The position numbers and the translations under genes are program-made. The notes below the pieces were generated by a model. That model searched no databases. It saw only the letters and a list, made by a program, of their open reading frames with translations, and was not told where the DNA came from. A stretch of 64,000 bases of DNA, taken from positions 1 to 64,000 of the forward strand of contig DASUYB010000017.1 of NCBI GenBank assembly GCA_036377595.1. Direction: 5' to 3'. Origin of the DNA: Longimicrobium sp. Lineage in GTDB: Bacteria > Gemmatimonadota > Gemmatimonadetes > Longimicrobiales > Longimicrobiaceae. Shown piece after piece: positions 9,136 through 17,441 of the stretch (its first letter is position 1; every line of letters starts with the position of its first letter).

Positions 9136-9224
9136 GAGTGCGAGAGTGCGAGAGTGCGAGAGTGCGCGGGGTCCGGGCCGATCCAGCGCACTCATGCACT
9201 TCCGCACTCCCGCACTTCCGCACT
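9136..9224. repeat. Dispersed inverted repeat family A, copy 3
   Basis: Four GAGTGCGA units, a spacer, and diverged complementary units (CATGCACT, TCCGCACT, CCCGCACT) form a weaker hairpin than copies 1 and 2. It ends 5 bases from the stop codon of the queuosine-precursor transporter gene. Confidence 0.8.
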
Positions 9225-9229
9225 GGGGT

Positions 9230-9952
9230 TCAGTCGACTGAGAGCTTGAACGGGGTGAAGTCCGTATCGCGGTCGTACCAGTCCTCGTGCTCGCGGCGCT
9301 TGAGGAAGGCCACGATGCGGTAGGTGAGCGGCGTGGCGACCGCTTCCCATCCCACCTTCAGCAGGTAGTTGGCGAAAAGCACCTTCAACACCGTCTCCGT
9401 GTCCCACACGCCCAGAAAGGCCGCGGGATAGAAGATGAGCGAGTCCACCATCTCCCCCACCACCGTGGAGCCGATGGTGCGCATCCACAGGAAGCGGCCC
9501 TCGGTCAGCACCTTCATCCGCGCCAGGGTGAAGGAGTTGGCGAACTCGCCGGCCCAGAAGGCGACCAGCGAGGCGGCCACGATGCGCGGCGTCTGTCCGA
9601 ACACCGCCTCCAACGTGGCCTGCCCGGTCCATCCCGCCGCCGGGGGAAGGGCGAGGACCACCCAGCTCATGAACGAGGCGAAGATCAGCGCGCCGAAGCC
9701 GGCCCACACCACGCGCCGCGCCCGCGCGTAGCCGTAGACCTCGGTCAGGATGTCGCCGAAGAGGTAGCTGATGGGGAAGAAGAGCACGCCCGCGCCGAAG
9801 GTGAGCGGCCCCACGTGCGCCGGCTTCCCCACGCCGATCAGGTTGGAGCAGAGGAGCACGGTGACGAACGCCGCCATGAGCAGGTCGTAGTAGCGGTACC
9901 TGCGCGGCGCGTGGGCGTCGGCGCGGGCGCGGTCGGCGTCCGGTGGCGGCAT
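9230..9952 (-). CDS. yhhQ: Queuosine precursor transporter (VUT/DUF165 family)
   Basis: This 240-residue integral membrane protein has about six hydrophobic segments. Family features are visible: an N-terminal LLMAAFVTVLLCSNLIGVGK, the FFPISYLFGDILTEVYGY signature at about 58-75, and WAGEFANSFTLARMK plus STVVGEMVDSLIFYPAAF in the second half. The E. coli relative YhhQ imports preQ0/preQ1 for queuosine tRNA modification. No other queuosine genes and no obvious preQ1 riboswitch are seen here. Residues 1-18 are polar and Arg/Ala-rich; a later start is possible but none is better supported. Confidence 0.88.
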   Translation of the reverse strand: MPPPDADRARADAHAPRRYRYYDLLMAAFVTVLLCSNLIGVGKPAHVGPLTFGAGVLFFPISYLFGDILTEVYGYARARRVVWAGFGALIFASFMSWVVLALPPAAGWTGQATLEAVFGQTPRIVAASLVAFWAGEFANSFTLARMKVLTEGRFLWMRTIGSTVVGEMVDSLIFYPAAFLGVWDTETVLKVLFANYLLKVGWEAVATPLTYRIVAFLKRREHEDWYDRDTDFTPFKLSVD

Positions 9953-10172
9953 GGCTGGCGGGACGTGGGGGAGATGGCGATCGGATGGGGGATTCTAGCC
10001 GCCGCAGATCGCACGGGAAACCTGCATCGGTCCATGCCGAGGGGAACCGATGTGTGTCTCGATCGTATACGGTTCCGTTGTGAATCGGCGACGATTGCGC
10101 TAGGTTGTTGTGCGGTCCCGATCTTGCTCCCGGCAGGCGGGACCGTTTTGTATATCCGTAGCAGAGGCAGAG

Positions 10173-10949
10173 ATGCAGCAGCGCCCCGTCATCGGGATCC
10201 CCACCCAGACCCTCCAGTCCATCGACCGCATCCCCGAGGACCTTCCCGAGTCCTGGGTGATGAACCAGCGGTATTTCCACGCGTGCACCTCGGTGGGCGC
10301 GATCCCGTGGATGGTGCCGCTGCTGGACGACGATCCCGAGACGCTGCGGGCCATCTACGACCGGCTGGACGGGATCTTCCTTCCCGGCGGCGTGGACATG
10401 GACCCGTCGAGCTACGGCTGCGACCGCCACGACCTGTGCGGCCGCACCGACCCGCCGCGCGACGCGGTGGAGCTGGCGTTCGCGCGCTGGGCGCTGGAGG
10501 ACGGCAAGCCCGTGTTCGGCGTGTGCCGGGGGATGCAGGTGCTGAACGTGGCGGCCGGCGGCACGCTGGTGCAGGACTGCGGCGAGCTCTATCCCGGCTC
10601 CATCAAGCACGATTACTTCCCTGGCGCGGGATGGGCGCGCGACCACCTGGCGCACGACGTCCGCATCGCCGAGGGGTCGCGGCTGCACGAGGCGTTCGGG
10701 GTGGTCGAATCTCCCGTCAACTCCATGCACCACCAAGGGATCTGCGAGGTGGGAGACGGGCTGGTGGCCACCGCGTGGGCCGAGGATGGCCTGGTGGAGG
10801 CGCTGGAGTCGACCCGCGAGGACCACTTCGTCGTCGGCGTGCAGTGGCACCCGGAGATGCTGGTGGACAAGCACGACGGCACCCGCCGCCTGTTCGAGGC
10901 CTTCATCGAGGCCGCCAACCAGTTCCACAACGCGGCAATGCTGGCCTGA
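10173..10949 (+). CDS. Class I glutamine amidotransferase, gamma-glutamyl-GABA hydrolase-like (peptidase C26)
   Basis: The 258-residue protein starts at ATG 10173 behind AGAGGCAGAG. It begins PVIGIPTQT and has LDGIFLPGGVDMDPSSYG at about 65-82. The nucleophile elbow FGVCRGMQVLN has catalytic Cys118, and the C-terminal VGVQWHPEM supplies the His and Glu. The pattern is that of PuuD-type enzymes, which hydrolyse gamma-glutamyl bonds in polyamine or other amine catabolism. No polyamine genes are nearby, so the substrate is open. A terminator follows the stop codon. Confidence 0.88.
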   Translation: MQQRPVIGIPTQTLQSIDRIPEDLPESWVMNQRYFHACTSVGAIPWMVPLLDDDPETLRAIYDRLDGIFLPGGVDMDPSSYGCDRHDLCGRTDPPRDAVELAFARWALEDGKPVFGVCRGMQVLNVAAGGTLVQDCGELYPGSIKHDYFPGAGWARDHLAHDVRIAEGSRLHEAFGVVESPVNSMHHQGICEVGDGLVATAWAEDGLVEALESTREDHFVVGVQWHPEMLVDKHDGTRRLFEAFIEAANQFHNAAMLA

Positions 10950-10978
10950 CGGGCTCGATCGCGGTGGAGATGAATGCA

Positions 10979-11015
10979 GAAGGGGCGCGACGAATCGCGC
11001 CCCTTCCGTTGTTTC
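10979..11015 (+). terminator. Rho-independent terminator
   Basis: An 11-12 base-pair stem (AAGGGGCGCGA with TCGCGCCCCTT), CGAA loop, then CCGTTGTTTCT. It is 30 bases after the amidotransferase gene. Confidence 0.75.
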
Positions 11016-11026
11016 TACTTCCGCCG

Positions 11027-11128
11027 TCAGCAGGCGAACGAGCACGAGAAGTCGCAGGTGTTGTGCAGGCAGCTGTAGTAGCAGGTCCTGCACGTCTGCT
11101 GGCAGGTCTCGGCGATGAAGCACGAGAC
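11027..11128 (-). pseudogene. Cys-rich peptide remnant (8 Cys in the last 33 codons), 5' end missing
   Basis: On the minus strand, the 33 codons before a TGA at 11027 encode a peptide with eight cysteines spaced 6, 4, 3, 4, 5, 4 and 4 residues apart (VSCFIAETC, then QQTCRTCYYSCLHN, then TCDFSCSFAC). This looks like the core of a Cys-rich secreted peptide or lanthipeptide-type precursor. Upstream, the frame runs into one arm of a family D repeat (11141-11169) and then a stop, with no ATG, GTG or TTG. The 5' end with any leader is therefore missing, probably replaced by the repeat. Chance is possible for so short a frame, but eight evenly spaced Cys codons make it unlikely. Confidence 0.45.
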
Positions 11129-11140
11129 CCCATCTCGCTC

Positions 11141-11169
11141 CTCCGCGTCTCCGCGCCTCCGCGTGAGAA
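11141..11169. repeat. Half copy of dispersed repeat family D
   Basis: The sequence CTCCGCGTCTCCGCGCCTCC followed by GCGTGAGAA equals the right arm of the full family D copy at 59237-59303; the left arm is absent. It lies just downstream of the esterase stop codon and against the Cys-rich remnant. Confidence 0.75.
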
Positions 11170-11185
11170 CTCAAGAGCGCATGGG

Positions 11186-12052
11186 TCAGAGCTTGGAATG
11201 CTCCAGCCGTGGGCGGGACGGGCGCGGGGGGACGCCGAGGAGGAAGCGGAGCGAGTGGTGGAGGCGCCGCGCCCAGGCGCGCTCGTTGTGGCGCCCGCCC
11301 ATCTCCACGAAGAAGAGCAGGTCGTGGCCCGTGCGGTATCCCTTCTCCTCCAGCAGCGCCTTCATCCGGCGCGCGTCGCCCAGCGCCTCGCGCCCCTCGT
11401 TGGTGCCGATGTCGAGGTAGATGCGGCCCGGCGTGAACGGCCGTTTGCGCACGTAGTCGAAGATCTTCCGGCCGCCGAACCAGAACGCGGGGCTCATCAC
11501 CCCCGCGAAGCCGAAGGTGTCGGGGTGGCGGAAGAAGGCGTAAAGGCTGATCAGCCCGCCCATCGACGAGCCGGCGATCCCCGTGCACTCGCGCTCGGGG
11601 CGGGTGCGGAAGTCGCGGTCGACGATGGGCTTGACCGTGCTCACCACGAAGTCGAGGTAGGCGTCGCCGCGGCCGCCCTGGTTGTGGCCGGGGTCGCGGA
11701 ACGGGCTGTACTCGTCGAGCCGCGCCGGGGTGTTGGGGATGCCGACGACGATGGTCTCCAGCCCCTCGGCGCTGGCGTCCTCGAGGGTCTGGTCCACCTC
11801 CCACTCCTCGCCGAAACTGGTGGCGCGGTCGAACAGGTTCTGCCCGTCGTGCATGTAGATCACGGGGTAGCGCCGGTCGCCGCGCGCGTACGACGGGGGG
11901 AGGTAGACCAGCAGGTCGCGCGTGTTGCCGAGCTGCGGGCTTTCCACCCCCTCCAGCACCTTGACGGTGCCGACGACGGTGTGCCCCTCCTCGGCGATCA
12001 TGTGGTAGTCCTTCCAGCCGCCTTCCTGCCGCGGAACCGCGTCCTCCGTCAT
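11186..12052 (-). CDS. Alpha/beta-hydrolase fold esterase (esterase D family)
   Basis: A 288-residue protein starting at ATG 12052 with GGGAG just upstream. It contains a beta-rich N-terminus, RRYPVIYMHDGQNLFDRATSF at about 80-100, the nucleophile elbow GIAGSSMGGLISLYAF (Ser of GSSMGG), and a C-terminal His in MGGRHNERAW. This is the putative-esterase family (PF00756) that includes feruloyl and enterochelin esterases. No signal peptide is evident, so a cytoplasmic carboxylesterase is most likely; the substrate cannot be told. The start lies 12 bases after the HAD gene's stop, so the two genes probably form an operon. Confidence 0.85.
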   Translation of the reverse strand: MTEDAVPRQEGGWKDYHMIAEEGHTVVGTVKVLEGVESPQLGNTRDLLVYLPPSYARGDRRYPVIYMHDGQNLFDRATSFGEEWEVDQTLEDASAEGLETIVVGIPNTPARLDEYSPFRDPGHNQGGRGDAYLDFVVSTVKPIVDRDFRTRPERECTGIAGSSMGGLISLYAFFRHPDTFGFAGVMSPAFWFGGRKIFDYVRKRPFTPGRIYLDIGTNEGREALGDARRMKALLEEKGYRTGHDLLFFVEMGGRHNERAWARRLHHSLRFLLGVPPRPSRPRLEHSKL

Positions 12053-12063
12053 CTCCCAGCCTT

Positions 12064-12747
12064 TCAGCACCAGCGTGCGAACGCCCGCGTGACGTCGGCC
12101 GGCTGGCTGAACACCCAATCCGGCGCGAGGGGCGTGATCCTGTTCACGAACCGTTCCGCCTCGCCCTCACCCGTCTTGGGCCAGAGCACGGCGGCGGTGC
12201 GCATCCCCGCCGCGCGGCCGGCGGCCAGGTCGACGGTGGAATCGCCGACGTAGACGGTCTCGCCGGGCTCGACCGCCATCGCCCGCGCGGCGGAGAGGAG
12301 GCCCTGCGGGTCGGGCTTCCCCGCGTCGACGTCGTCGTCCGTCACCACCACGTCGAAGGCGCCGAGGCCCATCTCCCGGTCGGTGACCTCCCACGCGTGG
12401 CGCGCCTTGCCGGTGACGATGCCGAGCGGATAGCCGGCGGCGCGCAGGGCGGCCAGCATCTCGGGCACGCCGCGGTAGACGCCGTCGACGTACGCGCCGT
12501 GCAGCTCGGCGTAGTGGCGGCGGAACTCGGCGTGGCAGGCCTCGCCCCGCTCGTCGCCCAGCCAGCCGAGGAGGAAGCGGCGCTCCGACGAGGGCCCGCG
12601 CTCGATCATCTCCCGCTCGGTGGGCGCGTGGCCCAGGAAGGGCTCCAGCGCGCGCCGGTAGCTCTCCAGGTACAGCCGGTAGGTGTCGATCAGCGTCCCG
12701 TCCAGGTCGAACAGGATCGCGCGGATCCGAGGCGCCGTGCCGTCCAT
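12064..12747 (-). CDS. HAD-family phosphatase (phosphoglycolate phosphatase-like)
   Basis: This 227-residue protein starts at ATG 12747. HAD motif I is RAILFDLDGTLIDTY near the N-terminus, motif II is in PLGIVTGKAR, motif III the Lys of AGKPDPQGLL, and motif IV YVGDSTVDLAAGRAAG. The cap is a small helical C1 type, as in Gph and PpaX. It is a cytoplasmic phosphohydrolase; phosphoglycolate or pyrophosphate are typical substrates but cannot be distinguished here. An in-frame upstream extension to 12954 is Arg/Pro-rich and is not likely to be translated. Confidence 0.85.
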   Translation of the reverse strand: MDGTAPRIRAILFDLDGTLIDTYRLYLESYRRALEPFLGHAPTEREMIERGPSSERRFLLGWLGDERGEACHAEFRRHYAELHGAYVDGVYRGVPEMLAALRAAGYPLGIVTGKARHAWEVTDREMGLGAFDVVVTDDDVDAGKPDPQGLLSAARAMAVEPGETVYVGDSTVDLAAGRAAGMRTAAVLWPKTGEGEAERFVNRITPLAPDWVFSQPADVTRAFARWC

Positions 12748-12908
12748 CCGGTCGCGTGCAAGGACGAGGCGGCCGGGGACTCGGGTCCGGCCGCCGCGTC
12801 GGTCGAAGTCGATCTTCCGTTTGCGGGAGGGAGAATCTGGCCGACGCGGCGTCTCCCCGAAAGCCCCGTCCCGCCGCTCGGTCGAGACATATTGGTGGGC
12901 AGAAACAT

Positions 12909-12937
12909 TTGACGTCAACCGTCGCCAGTGATAGCTT
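12909..12937 (+). promoter_or_regulatory. Sigma-70-like promoter of the PEGA lipoprotein gene
   Basis: TTGACG at 12909-12914 and TAGCTT at 12932-12937 are separated by exactly 17 bases. The next gene starts 75 bases downstream. Confidence 0.55.
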
Positions 12938-13011
12938 CGCGGCGCGGGAGACACATCCTCGCCTATCCCATCCCGTAGTCACCCACCCCGTTACAAGGTC
13001 CCGGAGGAAAC

Positions 13012-13458
13012 ATGCGGAAGTCCGTCGCCGTGCTCGCGTCGCTGATGATGGCGGGTTGCGCCACGATCATGCAGGGGAGCAAGCAGCAGGTCGGCATCAG
13101 CAGCACGCCGAGCGGCGCCACCATCTTCGTCGACAGCCAGCAGGTGGGCACCACGCCGGCCACCGTGCCGCTGGCCCGCAAGCGCAGCCACACCGTGCGC
13201 CTGGAGCTGGCCGGCTACCAGCCGTACGAGATCGCGCTCAGCCGCAAGACCAGCGGCTGGGTGTGGGGGAACCTGGTGTTCGGCGGCCTTCCCGGGCTGG
13301 CGGTGGACGCCATCACCGGCGGGCTGTACAAGCTGACGCCCGAGGACGTGCAGGGCACGCTGGCCACCCGCACGGCCATGAACGACGTGATGACGGTGCG
13401 CGTGGTGCTCTCGGCCGACCCGTCGTGGGAGAAGATCGGCCAGCTCGCCCGCCGCTGA
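13012..13458 (+). CDS. PEGA-domain lipoprotein
   Basis: This 148-residue protein starts at ATG 13012 behind GGAGGAAAC. A lipoprotein signal peptide (MRKSVAVLASLMMAGC) gives acylation at Cys16. The PEGA domain follows: VGISSTPSGATIFVDSQQVG and RSHTVRLELAGYQPYE, ending near residue 84. Then comes a hydrophobic, Gly-rich stretch (WGNLVFGGLPGLAVDAITGG) that may insert into or lie on the membrane. Similar short proteins carry this combination widely in bacteria. PEGA domains are thought to bind surface carbohydrate; the function here is unknown. It is monocistronic, with its own promoter and a strong terminator. Confidence 0.85.
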   Translation: MRKSVAVLASLMMAGCATIMQGSKQQVGISSTPSGATIFVDSQQVGTTPATVPLARKRSHTVRLELAGYQPYEIALSRKTSGWVWGNLVFGGLPGLAVDAITGGLYKLTPEDVQGTLATRTAMNDVMTVRVVLSADPSWEKIGQLARR

Positions 13459-13482
13459 TCTCTGCGGAGGCTGACATCGAAG

Positions 13483-13524
13483 GCGGGGGACGGCATCGGA
13501 GCCGTCCCCCGCTCTCTTTTTTTC
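13483..13524 (+). terminator. Strong Rho-independent terminator
   Basis: Perfect 12-base-pair stem GCGGGGGACGGC/GCCGTCCCCCGC with a 6-base loop, followed by TCTCTTTTTTTC. Confidence 0.9.
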
Positions 13525-13593
13525 TCACGCAGAGTTAGCAGAGTCAGCAGTTTGAACTGCAGTTTTCTGCTGACCCTGCTGACTCTGCGTGAG
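13525..13593. repeat. Dispersed inverted repeat family C, copy 1
   Basis: The left arm is TCACGCAGAGTTAGCAGAGT and the right arm TGCTGACTCTGCGTGAGA, built from CAGAGT/AGCAG units. It is adjacent to the terminator of the PEGA gene. Other copies are at 50349-50412 and 50977-51044. Confidence 0.85.
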
Positions 13594-13795
13594 ACCTTCT
13601 GTTTTCCGGATCTCGGAGCGACGGAAGCCGGGGTGGCCGACCGTATGTTTCTTGCATCTTCTTTCCTTCGTCTCCACATCTCGCGACACTCCCCGGCCCC
13701 TGTCCCTTGACGCGCCGAACTCCGCGCAGACAGGTTGCGTTCCGATCCCCTCGCGGGGACCCTCCGACCCCTTCTTCCCCCAGCAGGAGGTGCAC

Positions 13796-15904
13796 ATGGC
13801 GTCAGCGCCCAGTTTCACAACCGACCGCATCCGCAACGTGGTGGTGGTGGGCCACGGCGGCAGCGGCAAGACCACGCTGATCGACGCCTGCTGCCACACC
13901 TCGGGCGCCTCGCGCCGCCACGGCTCCAGCGCCGAGGGCACCGCGCTGACCATGTTCACCCCCGAGGAGGTGGCGCACGGCATCTCCATGAACGTCTCGG
14001 TGGCCTATGCCACCTGGGGCGACGCCAAGATCAACCTGATCGACACCCCCGGGTACCTGGACTTCCTGGGCGAGACCAAGGCGGGGATCCGCGTGGCCGA
14101 CGGCGCGCTCGTCTGCCTCAGCGGCCCCAGCGGGGTGGAGGTGGGAACGGAGCGCGTGTGGGAGCTGGTGCAGGAGCGCCACCTCCCCGCGATGTTCTTC
14201 GTGACCATGATGGACCGCCAGAACGCCGACTTCGAGACGGTCTACCAGGACGTGAAGGACCACCTCACGCCCAAGGTCATCCCCGTGGAGGTGCCGATCG
14301 GCGCGGGCGAGGACTTCAAGGGGATCGTGAACCTGTTCTCCGACAAGGCCTACTTCTTCAAGGGCGACGGGAGCAGCGACGACTACGACGAGCGCGACAT
14401 CCCCGCGGAGATGAAGGACACCGTCGAGCGCTTCTACAACGAGCTGATCGAGACCATCGCCGCCACCGACGACACCCTGCTGGAGCACTACCTGGAGGGC
14501 GACACCATCACCCGCGAGGAGGCGATCCACGCCCTGAAGCAGGCCATGCTCCGCGGCGAGCTGTTCCCGCTGCTGTGCGGCGTGCCCACGGCGGAATGGG
14601 GGACGAGGACGCTGCTGCAGCGGCTGGTGGAGCTGATGCCCAGCCCGCAGGAGCGCCCGGCCGAAGAGGCGCAGGGGCGCACGGGGAACGTGATCGAGCT
14701 GCGCAACCTGAACAGCGACCCCTTCGCCGCGCTGGTGTTCAAGACCACCAGCGAGCCGCACGTGGGCGAGCTGTCGTTCTTCCGCATCTACGGCGGGAGC
14801 GTGAAGAACGGCGCCGAGGTGCTGAACGCGGCGCGCGACAAGCCCGAGAAGCTGGCCCACCTCTCCATCGCGCAGGGGAAGGAGCGGGTGGAGGTGGACG
14901 AGCTGCGCGCCGGCGACATCGGCGTGGTCGCCAAGCTGCGCGACACGCACACCAACGACACGCTGAGCGCGCCGAACCACCCGCTCGTCCTCACCGGCGT
15001 CGACTTCCCCGAGCCCGACATCGCGGTGGCGCTGGAGACGGTGAACCGCGGCGACGAGGACAAGCTGGGGGTGGGGCTGCACAAGCTGCACGAGGAGGAC
15101 CCCTGCTTCGCCAGCGAGTACAACCCCGAGCTGGGGCAGACCATAGCGCGCGGGCTGGGCGAGCTGCACCTGGAGGTGCAGATCGAGCGATTGAAGCGGA
15201 AGAACGGGGTGGACGTGGTGATCAAGGCGCCGCGCATCCCCTACCGCGAGACGATCCGTTCGGCGGCCGAGGGGCACGGGCGGCACAAGAAGCAGACCGG
15301 CGGCCGCGGCCAGTTCGGCGACGCGCACGTGCGGCTGAAGCCGCTCCCGCGCGGCGGCGGCTACAAGTTCACCGACTCCATCGTGGGCGGGGTGATCCCC
15401 GGCAAGTACATCCCCGCGGTGGACAAGGGGGTGCAGGAGGCGGCGGCGCGCGGCTTCCTGGCCGGGTTCCCGGTGGTGGACTTCGAGGCCGAGGTGTACT
15501 TCGGCAGCTACCACTCGGTGGACAGCAGCGAGCAGGCGTTCAAGATGGCGGGGATCCTGGCCTTCCAGGCGGCGGCCGAGAAGGCGCAGCCGGCCATCCT
15601 GGAGCCGATCATGGAGGTGGAGGTGTTCTGCCCCGACGAGTTCGTGGGCGACGTGATCGGCGACCTGAACCAGCGCCGGGGGCAGATCCTGGGGATGGAG
15701 CCGGCGGGGCGCAGCCAGAAGGTGCGCGCGCTGGTGCCGCAGTCGGAGCTGTACAAGTACAGCACCACGCTGCGCTCGCTGACGCAGGGGCGGGCCACGC
15801 ACACGCGCCGCTTCCACAGCTACCAGGAGGTCCCCGCGCACGAGGTGCCCAAGCTCGTGGAGGCCGTGAAGAAGGAGCGCGAGGAGCTGGCCGCGGCGAA
15901 GTAG
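13796..15904 (+). CDS. Elongation factor G-like GTPase with altered G4 motif
   Basis: The 702-residue protein starts at ATG 13796 behind AGGAGGTGCAC. The five EF-G domains are recognisable: GTPase with G1 GHGGSGKTT (19-27) and G3 DTPGYLDF (83-90), a domain II beta barrel near 300-390, ELHLEVQIERL (domain III), GRGQFGDAHVRLKPL (domain IV start) and a C-terminal domain V. It differs from canonical translocase EF-G: G1 is GHGGSGKT rather than AHIDAGKT, and G4 reads VTMMDRQNADF (137-140 TMMD) where NKMD is expected, so the Asn and Lys that read guanine are both absent. This is typical of a second, divergent EF-G copy (FusA2 type). A role in specialised translation or ribosome recycling is inference; the classical fusA is presumably elsewhere. 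Confidence 0.9.
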   Translation: MASAPSFTTDRIRNVVVVGHGGSGKTTLIDACCHTSGASRRHGSSAEGTALTMFTPEEVAHGISMNVSVAYATWGDAKINLIDTPGYLDFLGETKAGIRVADGALVCLSGPSGVEVGTERVWELVQERHLPAMFFVTMMDRQNADFETVYQDVKDHLTPKVIPVEVPIGAGEDFKGIVNLFSDKAYFFKGDGSSDDYDERDIPAEMKDTVERFYNELIETIAATDDTLLEHYLEGDTITREEAIHALKQAMLRGELFPLLCGVPTAEWGTRTLLQRLVELMPSPQERPAEEAQGRTGNVIELRNLNSDPFAALVFKTTSEPHVGELSFFRIYGGSVKNGAEVLNAARDKPEKLAHLSIAQGKERVEVDELRAGDIGVVAKLRDTHTNDTLSAPNHPLVLTGVDFPEPDIAVALETVNRGDEDKLGVGLHKLHEEDPCFASEYNPELGQTIARGLGELHLEVQIERLKRKNGVDVVIKAPRIPYRETIRSAAEGHGRHKKQTGGRGQFGDAHVRLKPLPRGGGYKFTDSIVGGVIPGKYIPAVDKGVQEAAARGFLAGFPVVDFEAEVYFGSYHSVDSSEQAFKMAGILAFQAAAEKAQPAILEPIMEVEVFCPDEFVGDVIGDLNQRRGQILGMEPAGRSQKVRALVPQSELYKYSTTLRSLTQGRATHTRRFHSYQEVPAHEVPKLVEAVKKEREELAAAK

Positions 15905-15985
15905 TGGGCTGAGTACCGCGGCAGGGAGAGCATCCCCAGGCTGAATTGCCGCGACGGACCTCGGCGAGGCCCTCACCCGAAAAAT

Positions 15986-16029
15986 GGAGCAGGCGAGACG
16001 GTACTGCTGTCTCGCCTGCTCCGTTTTTC
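15986..16029 (+). terminator. Rho-independent terminator
   Basis: 14-base-pair stem GGAGCAGGCGAGAC/GTCTCGCCTGCTCC, 9-base loop, then GTTTTTCG. It lies about 80 bases after the EF-G-like gene. A diverged copy of the same right arm plus T-run occurs at about 29258-29278, so this hairpin is itself a dispersed element. Confidence 0.85.
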
Positions 16030-16059
16030 GACCTCTCCCAAAACCGACTGGGAGAGGTG
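16030..16059. repeat. Hairpin related to dispersed family F
   Basis: CCTCTCCCA and TGGGAGAGG flank AAAACCGAC. The same core, with more C/G, occurs at 45842-45866 and 62287-62314. Confidence 0.6.
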
Positions 16060-16295
16060 ACTGCAAACGAAAGGGCCGCTCGTCCTCCGGTGTGAATTGA
16101 CCGGCTGAAAACGCTTGCTCTCCACCTCTTCCGGTGCCTAGATTTCACCCGCATCGAAACGGCGTCACCTCCTGAGGCAGCACGCTTCCACGGCGAGCCG
16201 GGGCGTGTTGCCGGTGGATGCGCGTGGCGATGCGTTTTGGTCCAAAAGAATCTCCATCCCACCGCGACTCCCGGAACCGACCCAGGAGCACGACC

Positions 16296-17420
16296 ATGGC
16301 ACCCCGAGCCTCCGGCCGCGGCGCTCGCTCGCTCGCCGTCCTGGCCGCCTGCGCGGCCGCGCTCATGACCGCGCCCGCGCCGCTTTCCGCCCAGCAGACC
16401 CTGACCCCCGCCATGCAGCAGGCCGTCTCGGCGCTCACGCGCGCGCTCCAGCAGAAGAACTTCGAGGTGCTGGCCCCGTACCTGGACGACGGCTTTCGCG
16501 TGAGCGGGATGACGGGTCCGTTCGCGAGGCAGCTCCTGGCGCAAGTGGTGGCGGGCGGACGCCGCGCGCCCACCGCGGTGCACGTGGAATCTTCGCGGGC
16601 CGAGGGCGGGCTGGTGCGGGTGGACGCCCGGTTCGCGTATCCCGAGGGCGAGCGGCCGATGGAGCTGGTGCTGACCGCGGCCGGCAAGTTCGTGGAGATC
16701 CCCCTGGTGCAGGTGCAGATGACCGGCGGCGCGCCCCCGGGCGGCGGCTCGGGCGAAGAGCCGGTGCACGTGGTGATGGGTGGCGCGCCTCCCCCCGGCG
16801 TCGTGCGCATGCCGGCGGGCACGGCGCCCGTGCAGCCGGGGACGGCTCCCGCGCCGGCGGACGGTGACCGTTCCGTCACCAACCCCGCGCTGCGCGACGA
16901 GCTGCTGCGGATGATGGAGGAAGACCAGCGGGTGCGCTCGGCGCTGACGACCGGCGGGACGCCGCCGAGCCCGGGCTCGCCCGCGGTGCGCGGGATGCTG
17001 CACGCCGACAGCATCCACACGGGGCGGCTGCGGGAGATCGTCGAGCGGCACGGGTGGCCGGGAAGCACGATGGTGGGTGAGGACGGCGCCGAAGCCGCGT
17101 GGACCATCCTCCAGCACTCCGATCAGGAGACGCAGGAGCGCTATCTTCCGCTGGTGCGCCAGGCGGTGGAGCGGCACGAGCTGGGCGCCGACATGCTGGC
17201 GATGCTGGAAGACCGCGTGCGGATGCGCCGCGGCGAGAAGCAGCTCTACGGCACGCAGCTCCGGCGCGACCCCGCCACCGGCCGCGCCCAGTTGTGGCCG
17301 GTGGAAGACGAGGCGAACGTGGACCGGCGCCGTGCCGCGGTGGGCCTTCCGCCGCTGGCCATGTACCTGTCGAACTTCGGGATCCAGTACACGCCGCCCG
17401 CCCCGTCCCCCCGCCCCTGA
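16296..17420 (+). CDS. Secreted DUF6624-domain protein
   Basis: This 374-residue protein starts at ATG 16296 behind CCAGGAGCACGACC. A signal peptide with hydrophobic core SLAVLAACAAALMTAPAPLS ends near AQQ. Residues about 35-135 form an alpha/beta domain (VSALTRALQQKNFEVLAPYL) reminiscent of NTF2-like folds. A Gly/Pro/Ala-rich linker follows, then a C-terminal DUF6624 domain: LRDELLRMMEEDQRVRSAL, REIVERHGWPGSTMVGEDGA, WTILQHSD, GEKQLYGTQLRRD and VDRRRAAVGLPPLAMYL. DUF6624 is of unknown function and is common in Bacteroidetes and gemmatimonads. A candidate promoter (TTGCTC, 18 bases, TAGATT) lies at 16115-16144. Confidence 0.8.
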   Translation: MAPRASGRGARSLAVLAACAAALMTAPAPLSAQQTLTPAMQQAVSALTRALQQKNFEVLAPYLDDGFRVSGMTGPFARQLLAQVVAGGRRAPTAVHVESSRAEGGLVRVDARFAYPEGERPMELVLTAAGKFVEIPLVQVQMTGGAPPGGGSGEEPVHVVMGGAPPPGVVRMPAGTAPVQPGTAPAPADGDRSVTNPALRDELLRMMEEDQRVRSALTTGGTPPSPGSPAVRGMLHADSIHTGRLREIVERHGWPGSTMVGEDGAEAAWTILQHSDQETQERYLPLVRQAVERHELGADMLAMLEDRVRMRRGEKQLYGTQLRRDPATGRAQLWPVEDEANVDRRRAAVGLPPLAMYLSNFGIQYTPPAPSPRP

Positions 17421-17441
17421 CCACGCCGGACGCATCGACGA

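Noticed and set aside
9953-10172. preQ1 riboswitch upstream of the queuosine-precursor transporter
   Set aside because: No small H-type pseudoknot with an A-rich tail could be found; the region is purine-rich without the conserved core.
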